From: Azolla caroliniana
Taxonomy: Eukaryota > Polypodiophyta
Length of the DNA: 64,000 nt
NCBI GenBank assembly: GCA_043228905.1
Contig: JBHGNT010000029.1
Location: forward strand, 62,001-126,000
Direction of reading: 5' to 3'
The translations under genes were made by a program, and so were the position numbers. Below, one piece after another: positions 25,264 to 33,482 of this stretch. The notes beneath the pieces were generated by a model, which worked only from the letters and a program-made list of their open reading frames with translations, was not told the DNA's origin and ran no database searches. The stretch's first letter is position 1. Every line of letters starts with the position of its first letter.

Positions 25264-25897
25264 GGATGTTGAGGATGGGGAAGGGAGGAGAATGTATAAT
25301 CATAGTGAGTGGGGTACAATAACAATGTAAATAGATGGAGGGCTGTAAGGTTTTAAGTTGGAAGATCTTGATGATAGAGGGGGTGGTGATATGGGGGGGG
25401 AAACAAAATGGGCTGGTGAATGGAAGATTGATAGGGTGATAAGACAGATGAGGGAGTAGGAAAAGGTGAATAAGGGGAAATGAATGAGTGGTAGGGTGTG
25501 TAATTATATGTAAATAAAAGAAAGAAGGGAAAGTTAAAGGAAGTTAATAAGAGGTATTAGGGAGAGGGGTTGAGGGAAGAGGGAAGAGAGAGAGTGTATA
25601 AAAAGGTAGTGAGAGGAAGAGGGGATGAGAAATGGAAAAAAAAGGTAGTGAGAGGAAGAGGGGATGAGAAATGGAAAAAAAGGGGGAGGGGGAGATGGAA
25701 TATAGTTTTTAGTGAGATATAAGGGAAATATTGGGGGGGAAAAAAAGGGAGGGGGAGATAGAATATAGTTTTTAGTGAGATATAAGGGAAATATTGGGGG
25801 AAAAAAGTAGATGTGTGTGACTACAAAATAAAAGTAAGGGGGAAGGAGAGAGGAACAAGGAAAGGGGATAGATTAAATGAAGGGTGAGAAAATATGT
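25264..25897 (-). other. 3' UTR of unit 1, purine-rich on the plus strand
   Basis: No coding potential seen. The plus strand is strongly G/A rich with many G runs, so the RNA is pyrimidine rich. It contains a 39-bp tandem duplication (GGTAGTGAGAGG at 25605 and 25644) and a 63-bp tandem duplication (GGAGAT at 25691 and 25754). Unit 2 has only one copy of the 39-bp element; unit 3 has two, like unit 1. Confidence 0.75.
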
Positions 25898-27868
25898 TTA
25901 TAGTGGCTCTAGGATGTTTTTAGTTTTTACTAGAAGGGAGTGGAGGTTTTTGGATTTAGTCCAACAAATAATGGGTTTAGGGATATGTTGTAGTTGGGGA
26001 TCTAATTGGATATCATAGTGTAGGTTAGTTAGTATTTTCTTAATAATTAGTGTGGGGGTATGGCGAGTATATCTAAGTTTAAAGATAGTGGGTGGGGTGG
26101 TCTTTTTAGTTTTTTCTTTGAAAAGGAGAGTGTGTCTAAGGGAGTAAGGGTGTTTTCGAAAGTTATTTAGAATAAAATGTGTGGGATAACCTCGGGCTCT
26201 AAGTCTCGTAAAGAATTTTTTTTGCATATTTAAATAACCTAGGGCCGTGCTTTCTCTAATCATATATCTTTTGAGTTCATTTGAAACAAAACTATTTTTA
26301 ACATGTAGAGGGTGATTGGAGGAATAAGGGATGTATTGATATGTGTTAAGTGTTTTTTGAAAGCAATTAAAGGTGAATCTATTATTATCTAATCTAATCC
26401 AAAGGTCTAAAAAGGGTAGTTTCGTGTAAGAAGTGTGTATGGTTAGTTTTATAGAGTTTTGAGTAGAGTTACTATAGAAGTTTAGGTATTCGAGAAGTTG
26501 GATTTTAGTACCAGTCCAGACGCCAAAGGCATCATCAATATACCTAGTGAAATAGAAAAGGTGGGGTGATGGATTGGAATTTTCTAGATATGAGAGGAAG
26601 AGACATGCATACACGACGGAAAAATTACTACCCATGGCTGTTCCTTTTACCTGTTGATAAATTTGGTTGTTAAATTTAAGGAAGTGGTATTCTAAGGTGA
26701 GGGCACTAAGGGTGTAAATCAAATTGGTTTTTTGGTTAGAAAAGTGGGGGGCAATAAGGTTTTTTAGGGCAGAGAGTCCTAGTTTAGGTGGGATGCTAGG
26801 GTAGAGGGATTCAACATCAAAAGAAAAAATGAAGCTATTGGGTGGTGTTATAAGTTGTTCTAAAGTTTGGACAAGGGAATGGGAGTCCCTAAGATACTGT
26901 TTTTGAACTAGAAGTATGGGGAGGAGTTGATGGTGAAGCCATTTAGACGTTTGTTCAAATAATGAACCGTTATATGAGCAAATCGGTCTATAGCTAACAG
27001 GACTTTTATGTACTTTTGGCAAGAAGTACATATTAGGTATTGAGTAACCTTTAGGAGGTTTGTGTAGGATAAATTCTATTTCTATGAGAGATAAGATATT
27101 ACGATTACAATTGACTATGTCTTGTAGTCGACTTAAAAGTTCTTCTAATGGGAGACTATCAACTTTTTTATATGTAGTGATGTCGGATAAATGTTCTAGG
27201 GCTTTATCTAAGTATGTTTTTTTATCGAGGACACAAACTCCAATGTTTTTGTCCGCTGGTAGGATGGTTATTTTATTATTATTTTTAAGGCTAGTTATTG
27301 CTAATTGGAGGTGTAGTGGTATTTTGATATTAGGTAATATATTATCATGGAGGTTTGTGGAGAGAGAGATATTGTGTTTATGGAGTATAGATTCTAATGG
27401 TGGATATTTAGTAGGAGGGTTCCAATTCGGGTTGGGTAGTTTGAAGGGATTAGAGGGAGGAGAGTTGGATTTTCTAAAGAAATGTTTAAGTCTCAAGGAT
27501 CTACTTAGGTTTTGGTATTCTTGAAGAATGGATTGGTTAGTAGGTGGGGGGCAAGGGGGTATAAACTTAAGTCCTAGGTTTAAAAGTTTCATTTCTAGTT
27601 TACTAAGGGTGTAACTTGAAAGATTATGAATTTTACTTTGTAAGATGGAAGTAGTGTCTATGGTGGGAGTAAGTGGTTTCCAAAACTTGTATCTAAGCCT
27701 TTTAGGGCGTGATTTAGTATAAGGGGAGAAAGGGAAGTGGGAGTTTTCTTTACCTAGCCACATGTACGTATCATGTGTCAAAGGGGGCCTATCTAGTATG
27801 TAAAAAAGACGCTTACAAGGGTGTAAGGCGTGCTTAAACTGTTTACTAATTCGTTTAGCACGCCTCAC
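25898..27868 (-). CDS. ORF2: Penelope-like reverse transcriptase without endonuclease (unit 1)
   Basis: RNA-directed DNA polymerase of the PLE type, 656 codons from the GTG overlapping the ORF1 stop. PLE landmarks appear in order: LNLGLKFIPPCPPP (96-109), ILPADKNIGVCVLD (202-215), YFLPKVHK (281-288), motif A FSFDVESLYPSIP (348-360, Asp351), motif B KGTAMGSNFSVVYAC (408-422), motif C RYIDDAF (442-448, Asp445-446), LPFLDL (484-489). The protein ends at PIICWTKSKNLHSLLVKTK (632-650), which matches the segment just before the GIY-YIG domain in ordinary PLEs. No GIY-YIG follows and none is at the N-terminus. There is no ATG at the start: the frame is open upstream to a TAA at 27907..27905 but its first Met is residue 36. 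It is most simply reached by -1 frameshifting from ORF1. Confidence 0.93.
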   Translation of the reverse strand: MRRAKRISKQFKHALHPCKRLFYILDRPPLTHDTYMWLGKENSHFPFSPYTKSRPKRLRYKFWKPLTPTIDTTSILQSKIHNLSSYTLSKLEMKLLNLGLKFIPPCPPPTNQSILQEYQNLSRSLRLKHFFRKSNSPPSNPFKLPNPNWNPPTKYPPLESILHKHNISLSTNLHDNILPNIKIPLHLQLAITSLKNNNKITILPADKNIGVCVLDKKTYLDKALEHLSDITTYKKVDSLPLEELLSRLQDIVNCNRNILSLIEIEFILHKPPKGYSIPNMYFLPKVHKSPVSYRPICSYNGSLFEQTSKWLHHQLLPILLVQKQYLRDSHSLVQTLEQLITPPNSFIFSFDVESLYPSIPPKLGLSALKNLIAPHFSNQKTNLIYTLSALTLEYHFLKFNNQIYQQVKGTAMGSNFSVVYACLFLSYLENSNPSPHLFYFTRYIDDAFGVWTGTKIQLLEYLNFYSNSTQNSIKLTIHTSYTKLPFLDLWIRLDNNRFTFNCFQKTLNTYQYIPYSSNHPLHVKNSFVSNELKRYMIRESTALGYLNMQKKFFTRLRARGYPTHFILNNFRKHPYSLRHTLLFKEKTKKTTPPTIFKLRYTRHTPTLIIKKILTNLHYDIQLDPQLQHIPKPIICWTKSKNLHSLLVKTKNILEPL

Positions 27869-27880
27869 TACACGTTTTTT
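27823..27880 (-). promoter_or_regulatory. -1 ribosomal frameshift signal between ORF1 and ORF2, unit 1
   Basis: On the minus strand the ORF1 codons CCA AAA AAC contain the canonical heptamer A-AAA-AAC (27880..27874). A spacer GUGUA follows, then a hairpin (27868..27823). Its arms share AGGCGUGCU pairing with AGCACGCCU (9 perfect pairs). A G-U-containing extension lies outside and AAAC/GUUU lies inside with one bulge, around a 13-nt loop. ORF2 is in the -1 frame and open across the heptamer; the ORF1 stop UAG comes one codon after AAC. This is the textbook layout of heptamer, short spacer and stable stem. A pseudoknot was not assessed. Confidence 0.85.
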
Positions 27881-30402
27881 GGTTTCGACACATGAGTTGG
27901 AGTTTTAGATGGGGGTTGATAGGGGGGTTTGTAAGAGTTGTGTGGGTTTGATTTATTATGTGGGTGGGTGGCTGGGGCAGATGGGTTAGAATTACAAAAA
28001 AGGGAAGGGGTATTAGATGTAAATAGGGAGGGGTTACTAACAGGAAAATGGAAAGGGGTATTAGACGTAAATGGGGAGGGGTTCTTATTTATATTATGTG
28101 GAAATAAGAGGGGGTTGCCGTGTGTGGAATTATTAGGAAAAGAGAGGGGGGTATGGGAGGAGTGTGTGAAAATATTGGGGGGGTTTGTGAAAATATTGAG
28201 GGGGTTTGGGGCTATATTAGAGATTGGGGAAGGGGCAAGACCAAAATTATACAAAATGTTAGGGGGGTAATTAGGGTGGGGATCATTACAAAAAAGGGGC
28301 ATGGGGTTATGGAGGGGAATATTGGAAAGTAACGGGGGGGTATACAGAGAATTATTAAGAAGTGTAGGGGGAAGGTTTTGAGAGTGAGTGGGATATGGGT
28401 AAAGGGATGGGCTATGTTGTTGCCCTAGCGTAGGAGGAGGGAAAGAAAATTGAGGGGGAGAGGTATCGAGGGGCTTAGTATACGGAGGAGGGTTGGAGAG
28501 CAGAGGGGGAAGGTGAGAATGGGGGAGATGCTTTCTATTGTAGTCGAACGCAGGACCTGAGTTTGGGACAGCGTTATGGCCCGCCTGTGAATTAATCTCG
28601 TCCTGTTGTTGATGGCTATGTTGGGCCGACGAGAAACTAGCAGGTGCAGCCGAAGAGTAGAAGCTATGGACCAGAGACGGGGGTCCTCGGTGTGCAGCCT
28701 GTGACCAAGCATGTGTATGGTGGCTCGTGTCTCTGTGGCCATCGAAAAGTGATGATGGTGGTAGTTGATGGAGATCTCGTGGTGGATGATTAAAGTGGTT
28801 GATGTCCGTGTTGCCGCCGAAGAGTGATGATGGTGGTCGGTGTGGGTGATCTTGTGGTGGATGAAGCCAAGAACCTGTACGAAGGGAAGCATGTGTCGTG
28901 AAATTGGAGTTCGGGTTATGGTGGGGGTAGGCCGAGTTTATGTTAGGGCCTGCCGAAAGCTCGTTCGATCTATAGAAAAGTACTTGTGGGTTTTGATGGT
29001 TGAGGTTCGGGTTGATGCTAACTTCATTGTTATTCATGTTGCAGATGAATTGAGGATGGTCGCGGATGAAGTGAGGGTGGTTGCGGTGGTTGGATGGTCC
29101 GCGGTGGTTGCGGTGGTTGGATGGTCCGCGGTGAAAATGTGGTGGAGGAGGCTTCGGGTTTGCTGATGGAGGCCGAGGGTTAGGGTTTGGGTTAGTGTTA
29201 GGATTAGGGTTAGGGTTAGGGTGTGTTCTGAAATTAGGGTTAGGGTTAGGGTGTGTTCTGAAATTAGGGTTAGGGTTAGGGTTAGGGTTGGGTTCTTTTC
29301 TCAAGTTAGGGTTAGGGTTGGGTTTCGGGTTTGTTCTCAAGTTAGGGTTAGGGTTGGGATTCGGGTTTGTTCTCAAATTAGGGTTAGGGTTAGGGTTGGG
29401 CTTAGGGGTTGTTCTCAAATTAAGGTTAGGGTTAATTCTCGAGTTAGGATTATAGTCTTTATCTTTATACTGAAATTTATTATATTGTACTTTCTCAAAA
29501 CTGTCGACAACTTTTTCAATATCATCTTCAATATCATCATCTGACTCCATATCTATGTCTATCTCTCTAATATGGTGCTTACTTGTGCTTTGAGTGTTCT
29601 CATTTAGTGATTGGGCTTTATCTTTTCTTTGCATAGCAGCAACTCTAAAGGCTTCCCTATAAGTGAATGAGAGAGCTATAGTATTACATTCTTTTAGAAT
29701 ATTAGTTGCTAACTCTTCTTGGAAAATTTCAAGCTGTTTGCTAAATGAGTTTGGACTCGAATTGGATTCCTCTACTTCGTCAAAACAAACAGGGGCTTTT
29801 AGGAGATTAGCAATCTTGAGAATATCAGCTCGTACAGTCATAGGAAAATCATCTACTGTTTTTGTGTAGTAATGGACAAGACTATCTAAATGCTTGACAT
29901 ATGTGGTAGTGAGATCTTTACTATATTGTGTTGTGATGGAAGCAAACTCTAGTTGTAGGCTTTTATTTATATCTTCGTGCTCAATAATTAGTCTTGGGGG
30001 CTGGATTCTCAAGCTATGAGGGGCTATATTCTGAGAATTAAGGTTTGACATACGACTATATGTTTTTTTAGCTTTTTGAGCTTTTCGATAGAGGTTTTTA
30101 AACTCTGCGATTATTCTACACTTGTAATCTTCAAAGTGTTGGGAAATTAGCGGTGATTCATTGGAGATTACCTGGGTACTAGTAGTTTTTGCAGGGGTCG
30201 GAGTAGTTGAGACTATTGGAGCTCGCGGTCTTTTAGTTGGACGTTTGTTGGCGCTTCTAGGTTTCGTTGGGGTAGGTGTAGTGGAAGTAGCCGCTGCAAA
30301 AGTCATCATCTCTTGTGGAGGGAACTCGGCATTGAATGGTGATTCGATGCGAGTCGAACTATCACTATTATGGGTTCCAAACTCCGATGATAAGCCCTCC
30401 AT
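27868..30402 (-). CDS. ORF1: gag-like, Pro/Asn/His-rich protein with telomere-hexamer-encoded linker (unit 1)
   Basis: 844 aa from the ATG at 30402; an in-frame GTG three codons earlier is the only other candidate and is preceded by a stop. Residues about 45-62 are basic (KRPTKRPR, possible nuclear signal). Residues about 85-270 look helical and are the only clearly foldable part. An acidic run (DMESDDDIEDD) follows. Residues about 319-408 are (Asn-Pro)n blocks separated by LRT/FRT, encoded by CCCTAA hexamers. The rest is low complexity: a duplicated HRGPSNHRN, His-rich stretches, then Pro/Asn/Ser/Phe repeats to the end. I recognise no named domain. By position it should be the PLE ORF1 nucleoprotein partner of the RT. 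Its 3' end contains the frameshift heptamer. Confidence 0.85.
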   Translation of the reverse strand: MEGLSSEFGTHNSDSSTRIESPFNAEFPPQEMMTFAAATSTTPTPTKPRSANKRPTKRPRAPIVSTTPTPAKTTSTQVISNESPLISQHFEDYKCRIIAEFKNLYRKAQKAKKTYSRMSNLNSQNIAPHSLRIQPPRLIIEHEDINKSLQLEFASITTQYSKDLTTTYVKHLDSLVHYYTKTVDDFPMTVRADILKIANLLKAPVCFDEVEESNSSPNSFSKQLEIFQEELATNILKECNTIALSFTYREAFRVAAMQRKDKAQSLNENTQSTSKHHIREIDIDMESDDDIEDDIEKVVDSFEKVQYNKFQYKDKDYNPNSRINPNLNLRTTPKPNPNPNPNLRTNPNPNPNPNLRTNPKPNPNPNLRKEPNPNPNPNPNFRTHPNPNPNFRTHPNPNPNPNTNPNPNPRPPSANPKPPPPHFHRGPSNHRNHRGPSNHRNHPHFIRDHPQFICNMNNNEVSINPNLNHQNPQVLFYRSNELSAGPNINSAYPHHNPNSNFTTHASLRTGSWLHPPQDHPHRPPSSLFGGNTDINHFNHPPRDLHQLPPSSLFDGHRDTSHHTHAWSQAAHRGPPSLVHSFYSSAAPASFSSAQHSHQQQDEINSQAGHNAVPNSGPAFDYNRKHLPHSHLPPLLSNPPPYTKPLDTSPPQFSFPPPTLGQQHSPSLYPYPTHSQNLPPTLLNNSLYTPPLLSNIPLHNPMPLFCNDPHPNYPPNILYNFGLAPSPISNIAPNPLNIFTNPPNIFTHSSHTPLSFPNNSTHGNPLLFPHNINKNPSPFTSNTPFHFPVSNPSLFTSNTPSLFCNSNPSAPATHPHNKSNPHNSYKPPYQPPSKTPTHVSKPKNV
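29177..29448. repeat. Telomere-like hexamers inside ORF1, unit 1
   Basis: The plus strand carries runs of TTAGGG (up to four perfect units near 29262..29288) separated by short spacers such as GTGTGTTCTGAAA and TTCTCAAG. Read in the ORF1 frame on the minus strand they give AAC CCT, hence Asn-Pro repeats; the CCC TAA frame would contain stops. Confidence 0.93.
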
Positions 30403-30423
30403 AGAAAACACGATCTAGCTTTG

Positions 30424-30429
30424 TTTATT
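30424..30429 (-). terminator. AATAAA polyadenylation-like signal at unit 2 end
   Basis: Same AATAAA as in unit 1, just before the joint with unit 1. Here it lies upstream of the unit 1 ORF1, so use of it would end unit 2 transcripts near the unit boundary. Confidence 0.4.
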
Positions 30430-30493
30430 AACCGTAAGGTTGATACAAGGAGTGCGAGCGACTTTTAGCTATGGTAGATAATGTAATAGGAAA

Positions 30494-30645
30494 GGGTTTA
30501 GGGTTTCCGGATTAGGGTTTAGGGTTTTGGGATTAGGGTTTAGGGCTTCGGGATTAGGGTTTTGGGATTAGGGTTTTGGGTTTCGAGATTAGGGTTTCAG
30601 GATTAGGGTTTCGGGATTAGGGTTTCGGGATTAGGTCTAGGGTTT
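30494..30645. repeat. Degenerate telomere-like tract, unit 2
   Basis: Same tract as in unit 1, apparently identical. Here it lies in the predicted 5' leader of unit 1 transcripts. Confidence 0.8.
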
Positions 30646-30684
30646 ACATAGATAATGTAATAAGAAAAGATTCTAAGCACACAT

Positions 30685-30789
<105 letters not shown>

Positions 30790-30818
30790 CAGGAAAATTC
30801 CATTAAAATAAAAGGAAA

Positions 30819-30877
30819 GACCTTATGCAGCAAACTAGTTTCGCTCTTTTAGGTAGAGCTCATCAGTGCAAAAGGTC
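30819..30877 (-). ncRNA. Hammerhead ribozyme, unit 2
   Basis: Same 59-nt sequence as in unit 1, with CUGAUGA, GAAA, stem I with internal loop, 4-bp stem II and palindromic ACUAGU stem III. The predicted cut is between 30833 and 30832. With the ribozyme of unit 3 it would release a unit-length RNA of about 5.55 kb. Confidence 0.88.
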
Positions 30878-30896
30878 ATGTACATACAAAAGGTGG

Positions 30897-30904
30897 TTTA
30901 TATA
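30897..30904 (-). promoter_or_regulatory. TATA-like box, unit 2
   Basis: Minus-strand TATATAAA 20 nt before the hammerhead, as in unit 1. It is placed to drive transcription of unit 1, whose ORF1 ATG is at 30402. Confidence 0.5.
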
Positions 30905-31499
30905 GGATGTTGAGGATGGGGAAGGGAGGAGAATGTATAATCATAGTGAGTGGGGTACAATAACAATGTAAATAGATGGAGGGCTGTAAGGTTTTAAGTT
31001 GGAAGATCTTGATGATAGAGGGGGTGGTGATATGGGGGGGGAAACAAAATGGGCTGGTGAATGGAAGATTGATAGGGTGATAAGACAGATGAGGGAGTAG
31101 GAAAAGGTGAATAAGGGGAAATGAATGAGTGGTAGGGTGTGTAATTATATGTAAATAAAAGAAAGAAGGGAAAGTTAAAGGAAGTTAATAAGAGGTATTA
31201 GGGAGAGGGGTTGAGGGAAGAGGGAAGAGAGAGAGTGTATAAAAAGGTAGTGAGAGGAAGAGGGGATGAGAAATGGAAAAAAAGGGGGAGGGGGAGATGG
31301 AATATAGTTTTTAGTGAGATATAAGGGAAATATTGGGGGGGAAAAAAAGGGAGGGGGAGATAGAATATAGTTTTTAGTGAGATATAAGGGAAATATTGGG
31401 GGAAAAAAGTAGATGTGTGTGACTACAAAATAAAAGTAAGGGGGAAGGAGAGAGGAACAAGGAAAGGGGATAGATTAAATGAAGGGTGAGAAAATATGT
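30905..31499 (-). other. 3' UTR of unit 2
   Basis: Same pyrimidine-rich RNA region as in unit 1, with the 63-bp duplication kept but only one copy of the 39-bp element. No coding potential seen. Confidence 0.75.
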
Positions 31500-33470
31500 T
31501 TATAGTGGCTCTAGGATGTTTTTAGTTTTTACTAGAAGGGAGTGGAGGTTTTTGGATTTAGTCCAACAAATAATGGGTTTAGGGATATGTTGTAGTTGGG
31601 GATCTAATTGGATATCATAGTGTAGGTTAGTTAGTATTTTCTTAATAATTAGTGTGGGGGTATGGCGAGTATATCTAAGTTTAAAGATAGTGGGTGGGGT
31701 GGTCTTTTTAGTTTTTTCTTTGAAAAGGAGAGTGTGTCTAAGGGAGTAAGGGTGTTTTCGAAAGTTATTTAGAATAAAATGTGTGGGATAACCTCGGGCT
31801 CTAAGTCTCGTAAAGAATTTTTTTTGCATATTTAAATAACCTAGGGCCGTGCTTTCTCTAATCATATATCTTTTGAGTTCATTTGAAACAAAACTATTTT
31901 TAACATGTAGAGGGTGATTGGAGGAATAAGGGATGTATTGATATGTGTTAAGTGTTTTTTGAAAGCAATTAAAGGTGAATCTATTATTATCTAATCTAAT
32001 CCAAAGGTCTAAAAAGGGTAGTTTCGTGTAAGAAGTGTGTATGGTTAGTTTTATAGAGTTTTGAGTAGAGTTACTATAGAAGTTTAGGTATTCGAGAAGT
32101 TGGATTTTAGTACCAGTCCAGACGCCAAAGGCATCATCAATATACCTAGTGAAATAGAAAAGGTGGGGTGATGGATTGGAATTTTCTAGATATGAGAGGA
32201 AGAGACATGCATACACGACGGAAAAATTACTACCCATGGCTGTTCCTTTTACCTGTTGATAAATTTGGTTGTTAAATTTAAGGAAGTGGTATTCTAAGGT
32301 GAGGGCACTAAGGGTGTAAATCAAATTGGTTTTTTGGTTAGAAAAGTGGGGGGCAATAAGGTTTTTTAGGGCAGAGAGTCCTAGTTTAGGTGGGATGCTA
32401 GGGTAGAGGGATTCAACATCAAAAGAAAAAATGAAGCTATTGGGTGGTGTTATAAGTTGTTCTAAAGTTTGGACAAGGGAATGGGAGTCCCTAAGATACT
32501 GTTTTTGAACTAGAAGTATGGGGAGGAGTTGATGGTGAAGCCATTTAGACGTTTGTTCAAATAATGAACCGTTATATGAGCAAATCGGTCTATAGCTAAC
32601 AGGACTTTTATGTACTTTTGGCAAGAAGTACATATTAGGTATTGAGTAACCTTTAGGAGGTTTGTGTAGGATAAATTCTATTTCTATGAGAGATAAGATA
32701 TTACGATTACAATTGACTATGTCTTGTAGTCGACTTAAAAGTTCTTCTAATGGGAGACTATCAACTTTTTTATATGTAGTGATGTCGGATAAATGTTCTA
32801 GGGCTTTATCTAAGTATGTTTTTTTATCGAGGACACAAACTCCAATGTTTTTGTCCGCTGGTAGGATGGTTATTTTATTATTATTTTTAAGGCTAGTTAT
32901 TGCTAATTGGAGGTGTAGTGGTATTTTGATATTAGGTAATATATTATCATGGAGGTTTGTGGAGAGAGAGATATTGTGTTTATGGAGTATAGATTCTAAT
33001 GGTGGATATTTAGTAGGAGGGTTCCAATTCGGGTTGGGTAGTTTGAAGGGATTAGAGGGAGGAGAGTTGGATTTTCTAAAGAAATGTTTAAGTCTCAAGG
33101 ATCTACTTAGGTTTTGGTATTCTTGAAGAATGGATTGGTTAGTAGGTGGGGGGCAAGGGGGTATAAAATTAAGTCCTAGGTTTAAAAGTTTCATTTCTAG
33201 TTTACTAAGGGTGTAACTTGAAAGATTATGAATTTTACTTTGTAAGATGGAAGTAGTGTCTATGGTGGGAGTAAGTGGTTTCCAAAACTTGTATCTAAGC
33301 CTTTTAGGGCGTGATTTAGTATAAGGGGAGAAAGGGAAGTGGGAGTTTTCTTTACCTAGCCACATGTACGTATCATGTGTCAAAGGGGGCCTATCTAGTA
33401 TGTAAAAAAGACGCTTACAAGGGTGTAAGGCGTGCTTAAACTGTTTACTAATTCGTTTAGCACGCCTCAC
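31500..33470 (-). CDS. ORF2: Penelope-like reverse transcriptase without endonuclease (unit 2)
   Basis: Same 656-codon frame as in unit 1 with all RT motifs intact, including Asp351 of motif A and the YIDD box. I noticed one residue difference: position 101 is Asn here (GLNF) and Lys in units 1 and 3 (GLKF). The GLNF form is the one I associate with this conserved PLE segment, so the change need not be harmful. No ATG start; expression by -1 frameshift is inferred. No endonuclease domain. Confidence 0.93.
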   Translation of the reverse strand: MRRAKRISKQFKHALHPCKRLFYILDRPPLTHDTYMWLGKENSHFPFSPYTKSRPKRLRYKFWKPLTPTIDTTSILQSKIHNLSSYTLSKLEMKLLNLGLNFIPPCPPPTNQSILQEYQNLSRSLRLKHFFRKSNSPPSNPFKLPNPNWNPPTKYPPLESILHKHNISLSTNLHDNILPNIKIPLHLQLAITSLKNNNKITILPADKNIGVCVLDKKTYLDKALEHLSDITTYKKVDSLPLEELLSRLQDIVNCNRNILSLIEIEFILHKPPKGYSIPNMYFLPKVHKSPVSYRPICSYNGSLFEQTSKWLHHQLLPILLVQKQYLRDSHSLVQTLEQLITPPNSFIFSFDVESLYPSIPPKLGLSALKNLIAPHFSNQKTNLIYTLSALTLEYHFLKFNNQIYQQVKGTAMGSNFSVVYACLFLSYLENSNPSPHLFYFTRYIDDAFGVWTGTKIQLLEYLNFYSNSTQNSIKLTIHTSYTKLPFLDLWIRLDNNRFTFNCFQKTLNTYQYIPYSSNHPLHVKNSFVSNELKRYMIRESTALGYLNMQKKFFTRLRARGYPTHFILNNFRKHPYSLRHTLLFKEKTKKTTPPTIFKLRYTRHTPTLIIKKILTNLHYDIQLDPQLQHIPKPIICWTKSKNLHSLLVKTKNILEPL

Positions 33471-33482
33471 TACACGTTTTTT
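33425..33482 (-). promoter_or_regulatory. -1 ribosomal frameshift signal, unit 2
   Basis: Slippery A-AAA-AAC at 33482..33476, 5-nt spacer and the same hairpin (33470..33425) as in unit 1, unchanged. Confidence 0.85.

Larger units (their letters stand above)
24840..30420 (-). mobile_element. Penelope-like retroelement, full unit 1 (5581 bp)
   Basis: Complete minus-strand unit. In transcription order it has an 18-nt leader remnant, ORF1, ORF2 (reverse transcriptase), a pyrimidine-rich 3' UTR, a TATA-like box, a hammerhead ribozyme, a (TC)n tract, a CCCTAA-like tract, and a terminus with AATAAA. The right end abuts unit 2 directly. The left end enters satellite DNA without a visible target-site duplication. 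Against unit 2 I noticed a handful of substitutions: one in the leader, one in ORF1 (Asn versus Asp) and one in ORF2 (Lys versus Asn). There are also two length differences, in the GA tract and a 39-bp duplication. Near identity means recent duplication or conversion. The class follows from the RT motifs and the tandem pLTR arrangement. Confidence 0.92.

Noticed and set aside
27060-27524. 154-codon plus-strand frame antisense to the RT (also at 32662 and 38251)
   Set aside because: It is a shadow of the RT frame, copied only because the element is duplicated; no recognisable domain.
27866-27868. GTG overlapping the ORF1 stop as a true ORF2 start
   Set aside because: No ATG exists there, and the slippery heptamer plus hairpin explains expression better. 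Stop-restart cannot be fully excluded.
28425-28892. 155-codon minus-strand frame overlapping ORF1 (also at 34027)
   Set aside because: An out-of-frame shadow within the low-complexity part of ORF1; biased composition and no start context of its own.
29195-29544. Plus-strand LGLGLG and VRVRVR frames
   Set aside because: They are other frames of the TTAGGG repeats opposite ORF1.
30403-30411. GTG as the ORF1 start
   Set aside because: A eukaryotic start is expected to be ATG; the ATG at 30402 is three codons in and a stop lies just upstream of the GTG.
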